The position numbers were made by a program, and so were the translations under genes. DNA of 33,143 nucleotides from an uncultured Kiritimatiellota bacterium (GTDB lineage Bacteria; Verrucomicrobiota; Kiritimatiellia; RFP12; DVOR01). Under the pieces are notes generated by a model, which saw only the letters and a list, made by a program, of their open reading frames with translations, had not been told where the DNA came from and did not search any database. The first letter of the stretch is position 1. The number at the start of each line of letters is the position of its first letter. The stretch lies in the NCBI GenBank assembly GCA_944389565.1, contig CALXMV010000025.1:1-33143 (forward strand), given 5' to 3'. Positions 8,163 to 17,100 of the stretch are shown here, one piece after another.

Positions 8163-8930
8163 ATGGCGGACGTCCCGGCGATTCGTTGCGAGCACGTCGT
8201 CACCGGTTATGCCGGGGTCCCGCTCATGCGTGACGTCTCCTTCGACGTCGCCCCCGGCGAGATCGTCTTCATCCTCGGCGGGTCGGGGTGCGGCAAATCG
8301 ACCCTGCTCAAGCACATCATCGGCCAGGAGCCGCGCTTGGGGGGGCGGATCCTGCTCTTCGGGGAGGACTTGGAGGCGGCGACGGGTGCGGCGCGCGACC
8401 GTCTGTTGCGGGTTTTCGGCATGATGTATCAGAGCGGCGCGCTCTTCGGCACGCTCACCGTGCTCCAGAACGTCCTCCTCCCGCTCGAATCGTTCACCCC
8501 CTTCCCGCCCGCGTTGCGGGAGACGGTCGCACGGATGAAGTTGGCGCAGGTGGGCTTGCTCGACCGTGCGGATGCCTACCCCGCGGAACTCTCCGGCGGG
8601 CAGACCAAGCGCGCGGCCATCGCGCGGGCGATGGCGCTTGACCCGCGCATCCTCTTCCTCGACGAGCCATCCGCGGGGCTTGACCCCATCACCTCGGCGG
8701 GGATCGACGCGCTCATCCGATCGCTCTCGCGCGAACTGGGCATGACCGTCGTGATCATCTCTCACGAGCTCGCGAGCATCAACGCCATCGCCGACCGGGC
8801 GATCTACCTGGATCGCGCGGCGGGGGGCGTCCTCGACCAAGGGACGCCGGAAAGCCTTCGCACGCAAAGCCCGCATGCCGTCATCCGTGCCTTCTTCAAC
8901 CGCGCCGCCACACCTGGGAGCCATTCATGA
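8163..8930 (+). CDS. mlaF: MlaF-family ABC transporter ATP-binding protein
   Basis: This is the cytoplasmic ATPase that powers the MlaE permease. The 255-residue product has a complete ABC set: Walker A GGSGCGKST (39-47), signature LSGGQTKRAAIARAMA, Walker B ILFLDEPSAGLDP, and the H-loop IISHE. It belongs with the MlaF/Ttg2A branch, as shown by the LTVLQNVLLPLE segment after the Q-loop (MMYQSG) and by the neighbouring mlaE and mlaD genes. ATG 8163 lies two bases after the mlaE stop. The frame runs upstream to 8145, but that start would overlap the permease. The stop overlaps the mlaD start (ATGA), indicating translational coupling. Confidence 0.93.
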   Translation: MADVPAIRCEHVVTGYAGVPLMRDVSFDVAPGEIVFILGGSGCGKSTLLKHIIGQEPRLGGRILLFGEDLEAATGAARDRLLRVFGMMYQSGALFGTLTVLQNVLLPLESFTPFPPALRETVARMKLAQVGLLDRADAYPAELSGGQTKRAAIARAMALDPRILFLDEPSAGLDPITSAGIDALIRSLSRELGMTVVIISHELASINAIADRAIYLDRAAGGVLDQGTPESLRTQSPHAVIRAFFNRAATPGSHS

Positions 8931-9958
8931 CCGCCGCCAGACAACATTTCGCCATCGGTCTGTTCACCCTGCTCGCCCTTGCGTTGCTCGCCGTGGGCTG
9001 CGTGCTTTTCGGCGGCGGCTCGCTGACGTCGCACGAGGTGCTTTTCGAGACCTATTACAACTCCTCGGTGCAGGGGCTCGACATCGGCAGCCCCGTCAAA
9101 CTCCGCGGCGTGCAAATCGGGACCGTCCGTGCCATCGGCTTCGCCGGCACGCGTTACGCCGACCGCCCGGAGGTCGCGACCACCCCGCAGGACAAGTTCC
9201 ATCCGCTCACCTACGTCCGCGTCGTCGGCGCCATCGACCTCGACCGGCACCCGGATTACGATTCCGACCGCCTCGCCGCGATGGTGGCGCGCGGGCTTCG
9301 CGCCAACCTCGCACTCCAAGGCATCACCGGCCAGCTCTTCGTGAACCTCGATTTCCCGCGCAACGGCGCCCCCCGCCCCGAACTGCTCCCCTACCCTTGG
9401 ACGCCCGACAACCTCTACATCCCCTCCACGCCCACGACCCTGCAGTCCATGATCGCCGTCGTCCAGAACATCGCCGATTCCCTGCCCCAAGCCGTCGACA
9501 CCCTCAACGCCCTTGCGAAAAACGTCGATGCCGTCATCCAACGCGCCAACATCCCCAAACTCACCGCCTCTTTCACCGCGCTCGGCGATTCCCTCAACCG
9601 GCAGACCCAAACGCTCTCCGACGCGCTCGAAAGCATCGACCTCAAGCGCCTTTCCCAACATCTCCAGACTCTCGCCGACAATCTCGCCGAAACCTCCGGG
9701 ACCATCCGCAAGGAGCTCCCGCATCTTTCCAAAGACCTCGGCGAGACGCTCGCCCAGACGCAAGCGCTCCTCCGGCAGGCCTCCGAATCCCTCGCCACCC
9801 TCCGCGCCGATGTCTCCGTGCGCGTGCCCTCCGTCGCCCGCGATCTGGACGAGACGCTCGCCGCCCTCGCCCGGACAGCCGCCGCCACCGAGGCGCTCGT
9901 CCAAGAGCTCCGACAAAAACCCTCGCGCCTCATCTTCGATTCTCCCCTCGACGAATGA
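8927..9958 (+). CDS. mlaD: MlaD-family MCE-domain lipid-transport protein
   Basis: This is the periplasmic, inner-membrane-anchored substrate-binding part of the MCE transporter. The 343-residue product has one N-terminal transmembrane helix (about 10-30). An MCE domain follows (about 35-155), with the typical VQGLDIGSPVKLRGVQIGTV. A long helical region (about 165-330) has repeated heptad-like leucines and phrases such as SQHLQTLADNLAETSG, and would form a coiled-coil tube or barrel. E. coli MlaD is about 180 residues; the extra helical tail makes this one closer to longer MCE proteins of the PqiB/Mce type in style. The start overlaps the mlaF stop by four bases. Confidence 0.92.
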   Translation: MTAARQHFAIGLFTLLALALLAVGCVLFGGGSLTSHEVLFETYYNSSVQGLDIGSPVKLRGVQIGTVRAIGFAGTRYADRPEVATTPQDKFHPLTYVRVVGAIDLDRHPDYDSDRLAAMVARGLRANLALQGITGQLFVNLDFPRNGAPRPELLPYPWTPDNLYIPSTPTTLQSMIAVVQNIADSLPQAVDTLNALAKNVDAVIQRANIPKLTASFTALGDSLNRQTQTLSDALESIDLKRLSQHLQTLADNLAETSGTIRKELPHLSKDLGETLAQTQALLRQASESLATLRADVSVRVPSVARDLDETLAALARTAAATEALVQELRQKPSRLIFDSPLDE

Positions 9959-9971
9959 CAGGAGCGTCCCC

Positions 9972-10469
9972 ATGCCACGCCTCGCCTCCCTCTCCCTGCT
10001 TCTCCCCCTCCTGCTAGCCGCCGGATGCCTCGGCACCGCCCAGGCCCCGCGCCGCTACACCGTGGCTGACCCCGCGCCCGACCGCCGCCCCTGGGGCCCC
10101 GACCTCACCGTCCGGACGGCCCCCGACCTTCGCGCCGCCACCGCCCCGCTCCTCTTTCGCGCCGACGGGTCCGTCGCCACGCTCCGCTCCCTCACCTACT
10201 ACGCCTCGCTGGAGGTCGCCATCGACCGCGCCATCCGCGAAAGCATGGCGCCGCCCCCCAATGGCGAGACGCGCCTCCTCGTCCGCGACTTTTGCGTGGA
10301 TGAGCGTGGCGACGCCCCCGTGGCGCGCGTGACGATCGAGGGCCCCCGCGGCGCCAAGACCGCGACCGAACCGCTCCCGCCCGCCGCGCCCCCCGGGCAG
10401 ATCCGCGCCGCGCTGGCGCGTTGCCTCCAAACGGCATATTCGCAGGCGACCGCCGCCCCGACCGAGTGA
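9972..10469 (+). CDS. ABC-type transport auxiliary lipoprotein (PqiC/YmbA-like)
   Basis: A small outer-membrane lipoprotein that often accompanies MCE transporters and is thought to link the inner-membrane complex to the outer membrane. The 165-residue product has a lipoprotein signal peptide with lipobox LAAGC, Cys19 being the lipidated residue. RRYTVADPAP and the following beta-rich segment (ATAPLLFRADGSVATLRSLT, then YYAS) match the general pattern of the PqiC/YmbA (DUF330-type) family, with the 'Y' and 'R' positions recognised only by eye. AGGAG at 9960-9964 sets the ATG at 9972. bioG begins seven bases after the stop. Confidence 0.75.
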   Translation: MPRLASLSLLLPLLLAAGCLGTAQAPRRYTVADPAPDRRPWGPDLTVRTAPDLRAATAPLLFRADGSVATLRSLTYYASLEVAIDRAIRESMAPPPNGETRLLVRDFCVDERGDAPVARVTIEGPRGAKTATEPLPPAAPPGQIRAALARCLQTAYSQATAAPTE

Positions 10470-10476
10470 CAACGCC

Positions 10477-11112
10477 ATGCGCCACCGTTTCCATCCCGGA
10501 GCCTCACACGACCGCACGCTCCTCCTCTTCGCCGGATGGGGCATGGACGACGCCCCATTCCTGGAGCTGCTCGGGCCCCATGACACCCTGGTCGTCTGGG
10601 ATTACGCCGATCTCTCCCCGTTGCCCGAGGCGATTCTCGGTGACCGCCCGCTCCACCTGATCGCCTGGAGCATGGGCGTCTGGGCCGCCACGCAGACCCT
10701 CCCGCGCGAACGCCTCGCCTCCGCCACCGCCGTCAACGGCACCCCGTGGCCCATCGACGCCACACGCGGGATCCCCCCCGCCCTCTTCGATGCCACGCTG
10801 GCCAACCTCTCCGAGGCCGGCATCGCCCGTTTCCGCCGCAGAATGTGCGGCGCCGCCGCGCTCGGGGAGTTCCTGCGCCATGCCCCCCAACGCGACGCCG
10901 ACGATCTTCGCTCGGAGCTGCAGGCGCTCTCCGCGGCCATCCGCACACGCCAGGAACGCCCCTTCGCCTGGGATCGCGCCTATGCCTGCGCGGACGACCG
11001 GATCTTCCCGCCCGCCGCCATGCGGGCAGCTTTCCCCGACGTGCGCCTCCTCCCCGGCGCGCACTGGGCTCCCGAGGTCTTCCGTGCGCTCTTGGAGGGA
11101 CGTGCCCCGTGA
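10477..11112 (+). CDS. bioG: BioG-type pimeloyl-ACP methyl ester esterase
   Basis: BioG cleaves the methyl ester of pimeloyl-ACP, ending the disguised fatty-acid phase of biotin precursor synthesis; it replaces BioH in many bacteria. The 211-residue product fits the DUF452/BioG alpha/beta-hydrolase family: LLLFAGWGMDDAPF near the N-terminus, the nucleophile motif AWSMGVWAA with Ser65, an acid near ADDRIFPP, and a C-terminal catalytic His in GAHWAPE. The next gene encodes BioC, which makes the substrate, which supports the call. The two overlap by four bases (GTGA). No clear Shine-Dalgarno precedes the ATG, so translation probably continues from the upstream gene. Confidence 0.88.
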   Translation: MRHRFHPGASHDRTLLLFAGWGMDDAPFLELLGPHDTLVVWDYADLSPLPEAILGDRPLHLIAWSMGVWAATQTLPRERLASATAVNGTPWPIDATRGIPPALFDATLANLSEAGIARFRRRMCGAAALGEFLRHAPQRDADDLRSELQALSAAIRTRQERPFAWDRAYACADDRIFPPAAMRAAFPDVRLLPGAHWAPEVFRALLEGRAP

Positions 11113-11861
11113 GCGCGCGCGAGGCGTTGCTCATCGCCCGTTTCGCGCGGGCCGTCGCCACCTACGAACGGCAGGCGGCCCCCCAACGCCTCGCCGCCGA
11201 ACGTCTCGCCACGCTCATGGGCGAGCAATGCCACACCCTCGCCCCACGGATCCTGGAGATCGGATGCGGCACCGGTCTGCTCACCCGCCTCCTCCTCGCC
11301 CGTTTCGCCCCCACGGAGCTCGTCGCCAACGACCTCTGCCCGGACATGGCCGTCTGTTTCGCCAACGTCCCGCGTGTCCGTTTTCTGCCTGGCGACGCAC
11401 GCACGCTCGCTTGGCCGGGCCGCTTCGACGTCATCGCCTCGGCCTCCGCCGTCCAATGGTTCGGCGACCTGCGCGCCTTCGCCGAACGTTGCGCGGAGAC
11501 GCTCCCGCGCGGTGGCCTCCTCGCCATCTCGGCCTTCGGGCCGGAGACCCTGCGTGAGACCCGCGTGCTTTCCGGGCGCGGCCTCGACTACCCATCCTTC
11601 GATGCCTTCGTTGGCGCCTTCGCAAGTGTTTTTGAGACCCGTGCCGCCGAGCGCGACCGCCTCACGCTCGCCTTCCCCGACGCCACCGCCGTGCTTCGCC
11701 ATCTCCGCGAGACCGGCGTCACCGCCACCGGCGGCGGCGAACGCTGGACCCGTGCCCGCCACGAGACCTTTTCCGCCGCCTACGCCCGCACATTCCCGCA
11801 CGCGGAGGGAGGCGTCGCCCTCACCTACGAACCCTTCTGGTACGTGGGGGTGCGCCGATGA
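11109..11861 (+). CDS. bioC: Malonyl-ACP O-methyltransferase BioC
   Basis: BioC methylates the free carboxyl of malonyl-ACP with S-adenosylmethionine, so that fatty-acid synthase can extend it to pimeloyl-ACP methyl ester. The 250-residue product has the class I methyltransferase motif I ILEIGCGTGLLTRLL, a motif II/III region around FDVIASASAVQWF, typical of BioC, and the BioC-like N-terminal helix FARAVATYERQAAPQ. The start is GTG at 11109, overlapping the bioG stop. The remaining biotin genes (bioF, bioA, bioD, bioB) are not in the window. The stop overlaps the next start (ATGA). Confidence 0.9.
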   Translation: MSAREALLIARFARAVATYERQAAPQRLAAERLATLMGEQCHTLAPRILEIGCGTGLLTRLLLARFAPTELVANDLCPDMAVCFANVPRVRFLPGDARTLAWPGRFDVIASASAVQWFGDLRAFAERCAETLPRGGLLAISAFGPETLRETRVLSGRGLDYPSFDAFVGAFASVFETRAAERDRLTLAFPDATAVLRHLRETGVTATGGGERWTRARHETFSAAYARTFPHAEGGVALTYEPFWYVGVRR

Positions 11862-12883
11862 GGGTGTGGGCCATCCTGTCGGCGGCGTTCCTCGGTGGGC
11901 ACGCCCTCGCCGGCGAGCTCCTGCTGTCGCCTTACCGCGCCAATGGCTGGGCCGACGACCTCACCCTCCCCGCGCACACCGCGATCCCGCTCGCCGACGA
12001 CGAGCGTCCCGGCGTCTGCGACCTCTTCCTCCGCGTCGACGCGCTATGCGTGCGCATCGCCCGCAGGGCCCGCGCCCATGCGCTTTGGACCGCGCTCAAC
12101 CGCGAGGACGCCCCGCCGCCGACGGACGAGACGTGGCGCTTCGAGCTTGTCTGGCTCGGCCGGCGCTATCCGTTCGATGAGGATGGGCGCTTCGCCGTGG
12201 ATCGGCGTTTCGTCCGCCCCGAGGACAATGAGGTGATCGCGCGTTTCGAGCAGTTCTACCGCGCACGTCTGGCCGCGCTCAACCTCCATGCCAAGCCGCC
12301 GCCACGACCGAAACCCAAGCCCGAGCGCCCGCCCGTCTTCGCCGGCTTCGAGGCCCCACGTTACCAAGAGCACGACGCGCTCATCGCCCGGCTCGTCCAC
12401 GCCTTCAACGCCGACCCCGCCGCCTGGGCCGGCGCCGACGAGGGGGTCGCGGTCGATATCCCCAAACTCTCCCCCGCGCTCGTCAAGTCCCTCATGATCG
12501 AGGAGACCGGCGGCAACGGCGAACGCTCGTTGGCCGCCTGGGCGTGCGACCCGCTCCAAATCAACGTCCCCGGCGACTGGGCCGAGGAAAAAGCCGCGCT
12601 CGGCCTCGACAAGCCGACCGCCCGCAACGAGGGTACCCTCGAACAGAACCTCCGCGCCGGCATCCAATTCTTGGTCCGCAAGGGGTTCGGCGCCTCCGGG
12701 CGCGCCATCGCCCACCGTCCGGACGCTTATTTCGATTCTTGGCGCGAGGCGCTCCAACGCTACAACGGCCGCAAGGACCTCCTGCCCGATGGCCGCCCCT
12801 ACAACGTCGCCTACGCGGAGCGCGTCCTGCGACGCGCGCGCCACCCCGACGAAATCGTCCCCATCGCGAGCGACCACCCATGA
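11858..12883 (+). CDS. Exported lytic-transglycosylase-like protein
   Basis: The 341-residue product begins with a signal peptide (MRVWAILSAAFLGGHALAG), so it acts outside the cytoplasm. The N-terminal third (about 20-145) is unrecognised. A proline/lysine linker (about 146-160, PPPRPKPKPERPP) leads to a C-terminal lysozyme-like domain: SLMIEETGG (Glu215/Glu216, likely catalytic position), DPLQINVPGDW, NLRAGIQFLVRKGF and ALQRYNG. These words occur in SLT-type muramidases and phage transglycosylases that cut the glycan strand of peptidoglycan. It overlaps bioC upstream and the mtaB-type gene downstream by four bases each. Substrate and which Glu is catalytic are inference. Confidence 0.72.
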   Translation: MRVWAILSAAFLGGHALAGELLLSPYRANGWADDLTLPAHTAIPLADDERPGVCDLFLRVDALCVRIARRARAHALWTALNREDAPPPTDETWRFELVWLGRRYPFDEDGRFAVDRRFVRPEDNEVIARFEQFYRARLAALNLHAKPPPRPKPKPERPPVFAGFEAPRYQEHDALIARLVHAFNADPAAWAGADEGVAVDIPKLSPALVKSLMIEETGGNGERSLAAWACDPLQINVPGDWAEEKAALGLDKPTARNEGTLEQNLRAGIQFLVRKGFGASGRAIAHRPDAYFDSWREALQRYNGRKDLLPDGRPYNVAYAERVLRRARHPDEIVPIASDHP

Positions 12884-14142
12884 CGGACATCCCCTCGGAC
12901 CCGCCCACGGGGCGACGCGTCGCCTTCGCCGTCTACGGTTGCCGTCTGAACCAAGCCGAGGCCGAGGCTTGGAAGGCTTCCCTCGCCCAGGCCGGCGCGT
13001 GCCTCGTTCCCGCCACCGAGGAGGCCGACATCCTGTGCGTCCACACCTGCGCCGTCACCGCGCCGGCCGCCCGCGAGGCGCTCCGCGCGATCCGGGCCTT
13101 CCGTGCCAAAGACCAAGGGCGCCGCGTGCTCGTCAGCGGGTGCGCCGCCGCGCTTCTGCCCCCCGGCCTCGCCGACTGCGTGATCCCCCATGCCGAGAAG
13201 GCCCAGTGGCTCGAACGCGTGCTCGCCTTTCTGCGCGGGCTCGGCGCCCTTGCCCCCCTCCCCGCCCCGCCCCCACCCCGCCGCACCCGCGCCTCCCTCA
13301 TCGCGCAGGATGGGTGCGACGCGTTCTGCGCCTACTGCATCGTCCCCCATATGCGCGGCGCGCCCGTCTCCGAACCGCTCCCCGCGTTGCTCGCGCATGC
13401 CAAGTCCTTGATCGACCAAGGCTACGCCGAGATCGTCCTCACCGGTTGCAACCTCGCCCTCTACCGCGACCCCATCTCCGGCGTGGGGCTCGACGGGCTT
13501 CTTGCCCGCCTTTGCGAACTCCCCGGCGAGGGGCGTTTCCGCTTGGGGTCGCTCGAGCCCTGCGTCATTGACGACGCCGCCATCGCCCGCCGCATCGCCG
13601 CCTCCGGCGGTCGACTCTGCCCTTTTCTCCATCTACCCATCCAGACCGCGTCCGACACGCTCCTTGCCCGCATGGGACGCCCCTATTCCGCCGCCAAGCT
13701 CCGCGCCGCGCTCGACGCGATCTGCGCCACGCTCCCCGCGCTCGGCCTCGGCGCCGACTGGATCGCGGGGCTCCCCGGCGAAAGCGAGGCCGACCATGCC
13801 GCGACGCTCCGTCTGCTCGCCGACTATCCCTTCACCGGCGCGCACGTCTTCCCCTACTCCCGCCGTCCCGGCACCCCCGCCGCGGACTTCCCGGACCAAC
13901 TGCCCCCCGCGCGCATCGCCGCACGGGCCACCGCGCTCCGTCAGGCCGCCGCGCAGACCCGTGCGCGGGCCTTGCGCACGTTCATCGGCCGCCCGCTCAC
14001 CGTTATTCCCGAGACCTGCCGCGAGGGCCATTGGGTCGGGCACAGTGCGGAATACCTCCGCTGCAGGCTGTCCGCGCCCGCCACGCGCGGCCGTCCCACG
14101 CCCTTCACCCCCACCGCCGTCCGGGGTGACTGCCTCGTGTGA
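12880..14142 (+). CDS. mtaB: MtaB-type tRNA methylthiotransferase (radical SAM)
   Basis: MtaB adds a methylthio group to t6A at position 37 of ANN-decoding tRNAs. The 420-residue product has an N-terminal UPF0004 domain with three cluster-binding cysteines (Cys21 in YGCRLNQ, Cys57 in HTCAVT, Cys88 in SGCAA). The radical-SAM CxxxCxxC follows at Cys146/150/153 (GCDAFCAYCIVP). Motifs FLHLPIQTASDTLLARMGR and GADWIAGLPGESEADH are typical of the methylthiotransferase core, and the C-terminus resembles a TRAM domain. MiaB and RimO are alternatives; the YGCRLNQ start and CIVPHMRG favour MtaB. It is the last gene of the plus-strand run and converges with the esterase gene 37 bases away. No clear terminator is visible in that gap. 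Confidence 0.88.
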   Translation: MTDIPSDPPTGRRVAFAVYGCRLNQAEAEAWKASLAQAGACLVPATEEADILCVHTCAVTAPAAREALRAIRAFRAKDQGRRVLVSGCAAALLPPGLADCVIPHAEKAQWLERVLAFLRGLGALAPLPAPPPPRRTRASLIAQDGCDAFCAYCIVPHMRGAPVSEPLPALLAHAKSLIDQGYAEIVLTGCNLALYRDPISGVGLDGLLARLCELPGEGRFRLGSLEPCVIDDAAIARRIAASGGRLCPFLHLPIQTASDTLLARMGRPYSAAKLRAALDAICATLPALGLGADWIAGLPGESEADHAATLRLLADYPFTGAHVFPYSRRPGTPAADFPDQLPPARIAARATALRQAAAQTRARALRTFIGRPLTVIPETCREGHWVGHSAEYLRCRLSAPATRGRPTPFTPTAVRGDCLV

Positions 14143-14179
14143 GCGCGCCCAGACAGGCCGCCCCAACGCCGAAAGGGGA

Positions 14180-17100
14180 TCAGCGAAACGAGAAACGGTA
14201 ACCGGGCGCATCGGGCTCGGTGGGTCTCACCCATAACTCGAAGTCTCGGACGGCATAGGCGCCCGCGGCGAAGGCAGGGGCGAAATCATCGAGGAAAACG
14301 CCATTGAGGGAAGGCGTGCGGCCGCTGGAATGCGTGGCAAGAGGACCGATGAGGAACTCGTCCGCACCGCTGTCGGACGTCCACCGGCCATACGTGAAAA
14401 GCGGCTCGGCAGGAAGCGGCTCAGTAGGGGTGCGCCGCCAGAGCTGGAGGAGCCCGTAGGCGCCGGAGACGTTGAGCGTGTCGTTCCAATCATACCATCC
14501 GGGGAGACCGGCGGGAAGGGCGGGTGTGCCGTCGGCGGAACCCGCGGAGCCCGGGCAAAATGCCGCGAAACAATCGGCGGAGCCCTCGGGAAGGGCGTTG
14601 GAACAGATCCGCGCGTCGGCAAGCGGCATCTGGGACGCCACGGCGGGCAGATCGAGGATGCCCTCGGGAAGCGCCTCGGCGTCCGCGGAAACCCAGACGT
14701 GGCGGACGGGGCCGCCAGGGCGGGCAAGCGCGAAATACCACGCCACGCGATCATGCGGAGGGACCTCCGCACCGACCAAGGCCGCCTGCGCCTCATCACG
14801 GGATGCAACGGCACGTGGCAGCCCCTGCGGCGCCCAACGGACGCGGACATAACCATCGGCCTCGGCGACGTTCCCGGCGGCGCCACGCCCGACAGGGACA
14901 AACGTCCGCGTGACCGTTTGTGCCACGTCATCCCCCGCAGGCACGGCGGTGACGGCGAGGGTGGCCTCACCCCCTAGCGCAAGCGGCATGGGAAGGAACC
15001 CCGTGAGCGTGCGCCCATCCTCGGAGAGGGTGAGCCCCGTGGCAGGGACGCCATCAACGGCAAGGGAAGCGTCGGCAAGACGGATGTTCCGCCCTAAGAC
15101 GACGGAGACGCGCGAGAGGTCCCCCTCCGGGGCGAACGCGTCGCGGACGGTGAGCGTGCGCCCTTCCAACGGGAGCGCCTCGACGGCGGCGGCCCAAACG
15201 GCGGCCCAACGGTCATGGCCGGCCTGGTTGGGGTGGAGGTCGTCAAGGAAGAGCGGGTTCGCGCCACCCTCCCCCGCAAAACCGAGCGCGGCGCGAAGAT
15301 CGACGAAACGGATCCGTGCGCCATCCCCGAAGGCGGCACGGCCAGACGCGTTGAGTGTGCCAAGGACACAAGGGACCTCCTGCCCCGCGACGGCAAGCAG
15401 GCGCTCCTCGCAATCGAAGAGCGCCGCGATGGCATCGTTGTAGGCGGGGCGGAAGGGGTCAGCGGCATAGTCGGCGGCGGTCTGCCCGCGCGTGGCGGGG
15501 ATGGTGGCAACGAGCACCCACGCGTCCGGGCGCTTGGCGATGAGGCGGCGGACCAGCGTCAGCCACCGATCGAACGCGACGCCCGGCTCCTCCCCCGCGT
15601 CGTTGGTACCGATGAGCAGGGTGATGACATCCGGGTGGCCGGCGGCATCCAAGAAGTTGTCGATGCCTTGGAGATAGCCCGCGCGATTGCCGGCGGTGGA
15701 GATCCGCTGGCCGCTGATGCCGTTGTGGCGGCGGCAAGCGGGAAGGGTCGGGGCGTTGGCGGCGGCGAGCTCGACGGAATAGAGATCCTCCCAGAAGCCG
15801 GCGGAGCGGACATTGCGCCCCGCGGCGGCAAAGGCATCGAAGAAGGGTTTGCGCCAGTTGGCGCCATTGGAGGAACCATGGGTGAGGGAGTCACCCATCG
15901 GGAGGATGATGAGGTTATCCGGATCGCGGCGGACGGCAAGAAGCAGGGCGCCGCCATCGCACTCGCTTTCGGCGATGGCGCCAGGGAGATCGGACCGGGC
16001 CAGGATTTCCTCCAGGCGGCCGGCGGGATCGGGTACCCCCTCGGGCAGGGCAAGCGCGGCATACGTGCCCTCGGGCAGGAGCGCGACGGAGGTGGCGTCC
16101 ACGGCAAGGGGCGGTGCGGCGGATTCCAGACGCGTGCATCGCGCCCCGGCTGGCAGGGTGAGCGTGCCGCCTTGGGCAAAGGCGCGGAGCGCACCATCGG
16201 AAGGCACGCCACGGAAGACGGCCACACGCTCAAGGGTGAAGTCGAGCCCGTCCGTGTCGGCGTTCACGAAATTGCCGAAGGCGATGCGATCGGCCTTGAT
16301 GCCGGAGCCTTGCAGACCGGTCACGGCCGTCCACGCGGGCGAGCCGCCGTCGCACGGGAAAACGGTCATGCGGGCGGGCTTGGTGCCCGTGGTGAGGGCC
16401 ACGCAGACCGAGCCTTGACCCGTGAGCGCGGCCGCGGGCGGGAAGACCGTGCAGGGGGCCCACACCGCATCCCCCCACGTGCCGGTGAGGGAATCGGGGG
16501 TGCGCAGGGCACAGCCGACGCCGGTGGTGCCGTTGCCGACATGGATGAGCGGTTTGCCGAGCGGCGTGTCGGGCACCCCACGCACCACGGCCACGACGGT
16601 CATGGCATCGGCGGAGTCGTACCCCACGTCGATGGTCTTGCCGAAACGGATGGTGGGCGCGGCGCCCGTGCCCATGCGCAGGCTCCCATCCTCCTCCACG
16701 TGGCCGTCGCCATGCTCCAACCGCCACGCGGAGGCGTCGGTCCCGTCAAAGGCGAGGGCCACGTGCGGCGGCGACGCGGTCTCGGCAGAGAAGGCGCGAT
16801 CGCCCCAGGCTGCCCAAGGCCCCGAGGCGGGGGCGGCGAGTGGTCCGCCTGGCTCGACCCAAACCTCCAGAAGGCGATATTCGTAGGCGGCGGGGGCATA
16901 GGCGGCGTATCCGGTGAGGCGAGCGAAGAAGGTCCAGTCATGGACGGCATCGATCTGCGTGCCGAGATTGTCGCGATGGGTGACGAACGAGCCGATTCCG
17001 GCATCATCGTCGATGCCGGAGCGGAAACCGTTGTAGGCCAGGAGCATTTCGGCGGCGGGGTCGGCGGAGGTGCCGGCGGCGCCCTCGCGGATCCGGGCCA

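Noticed and set aside
8339..8345. G7 run in mlaF as a further phase-variation tract
   Set aside because: Seven G is unremarkable in GC-rich coding sequence and the frame is intact. The same applies to the G7 at 6521-6527.
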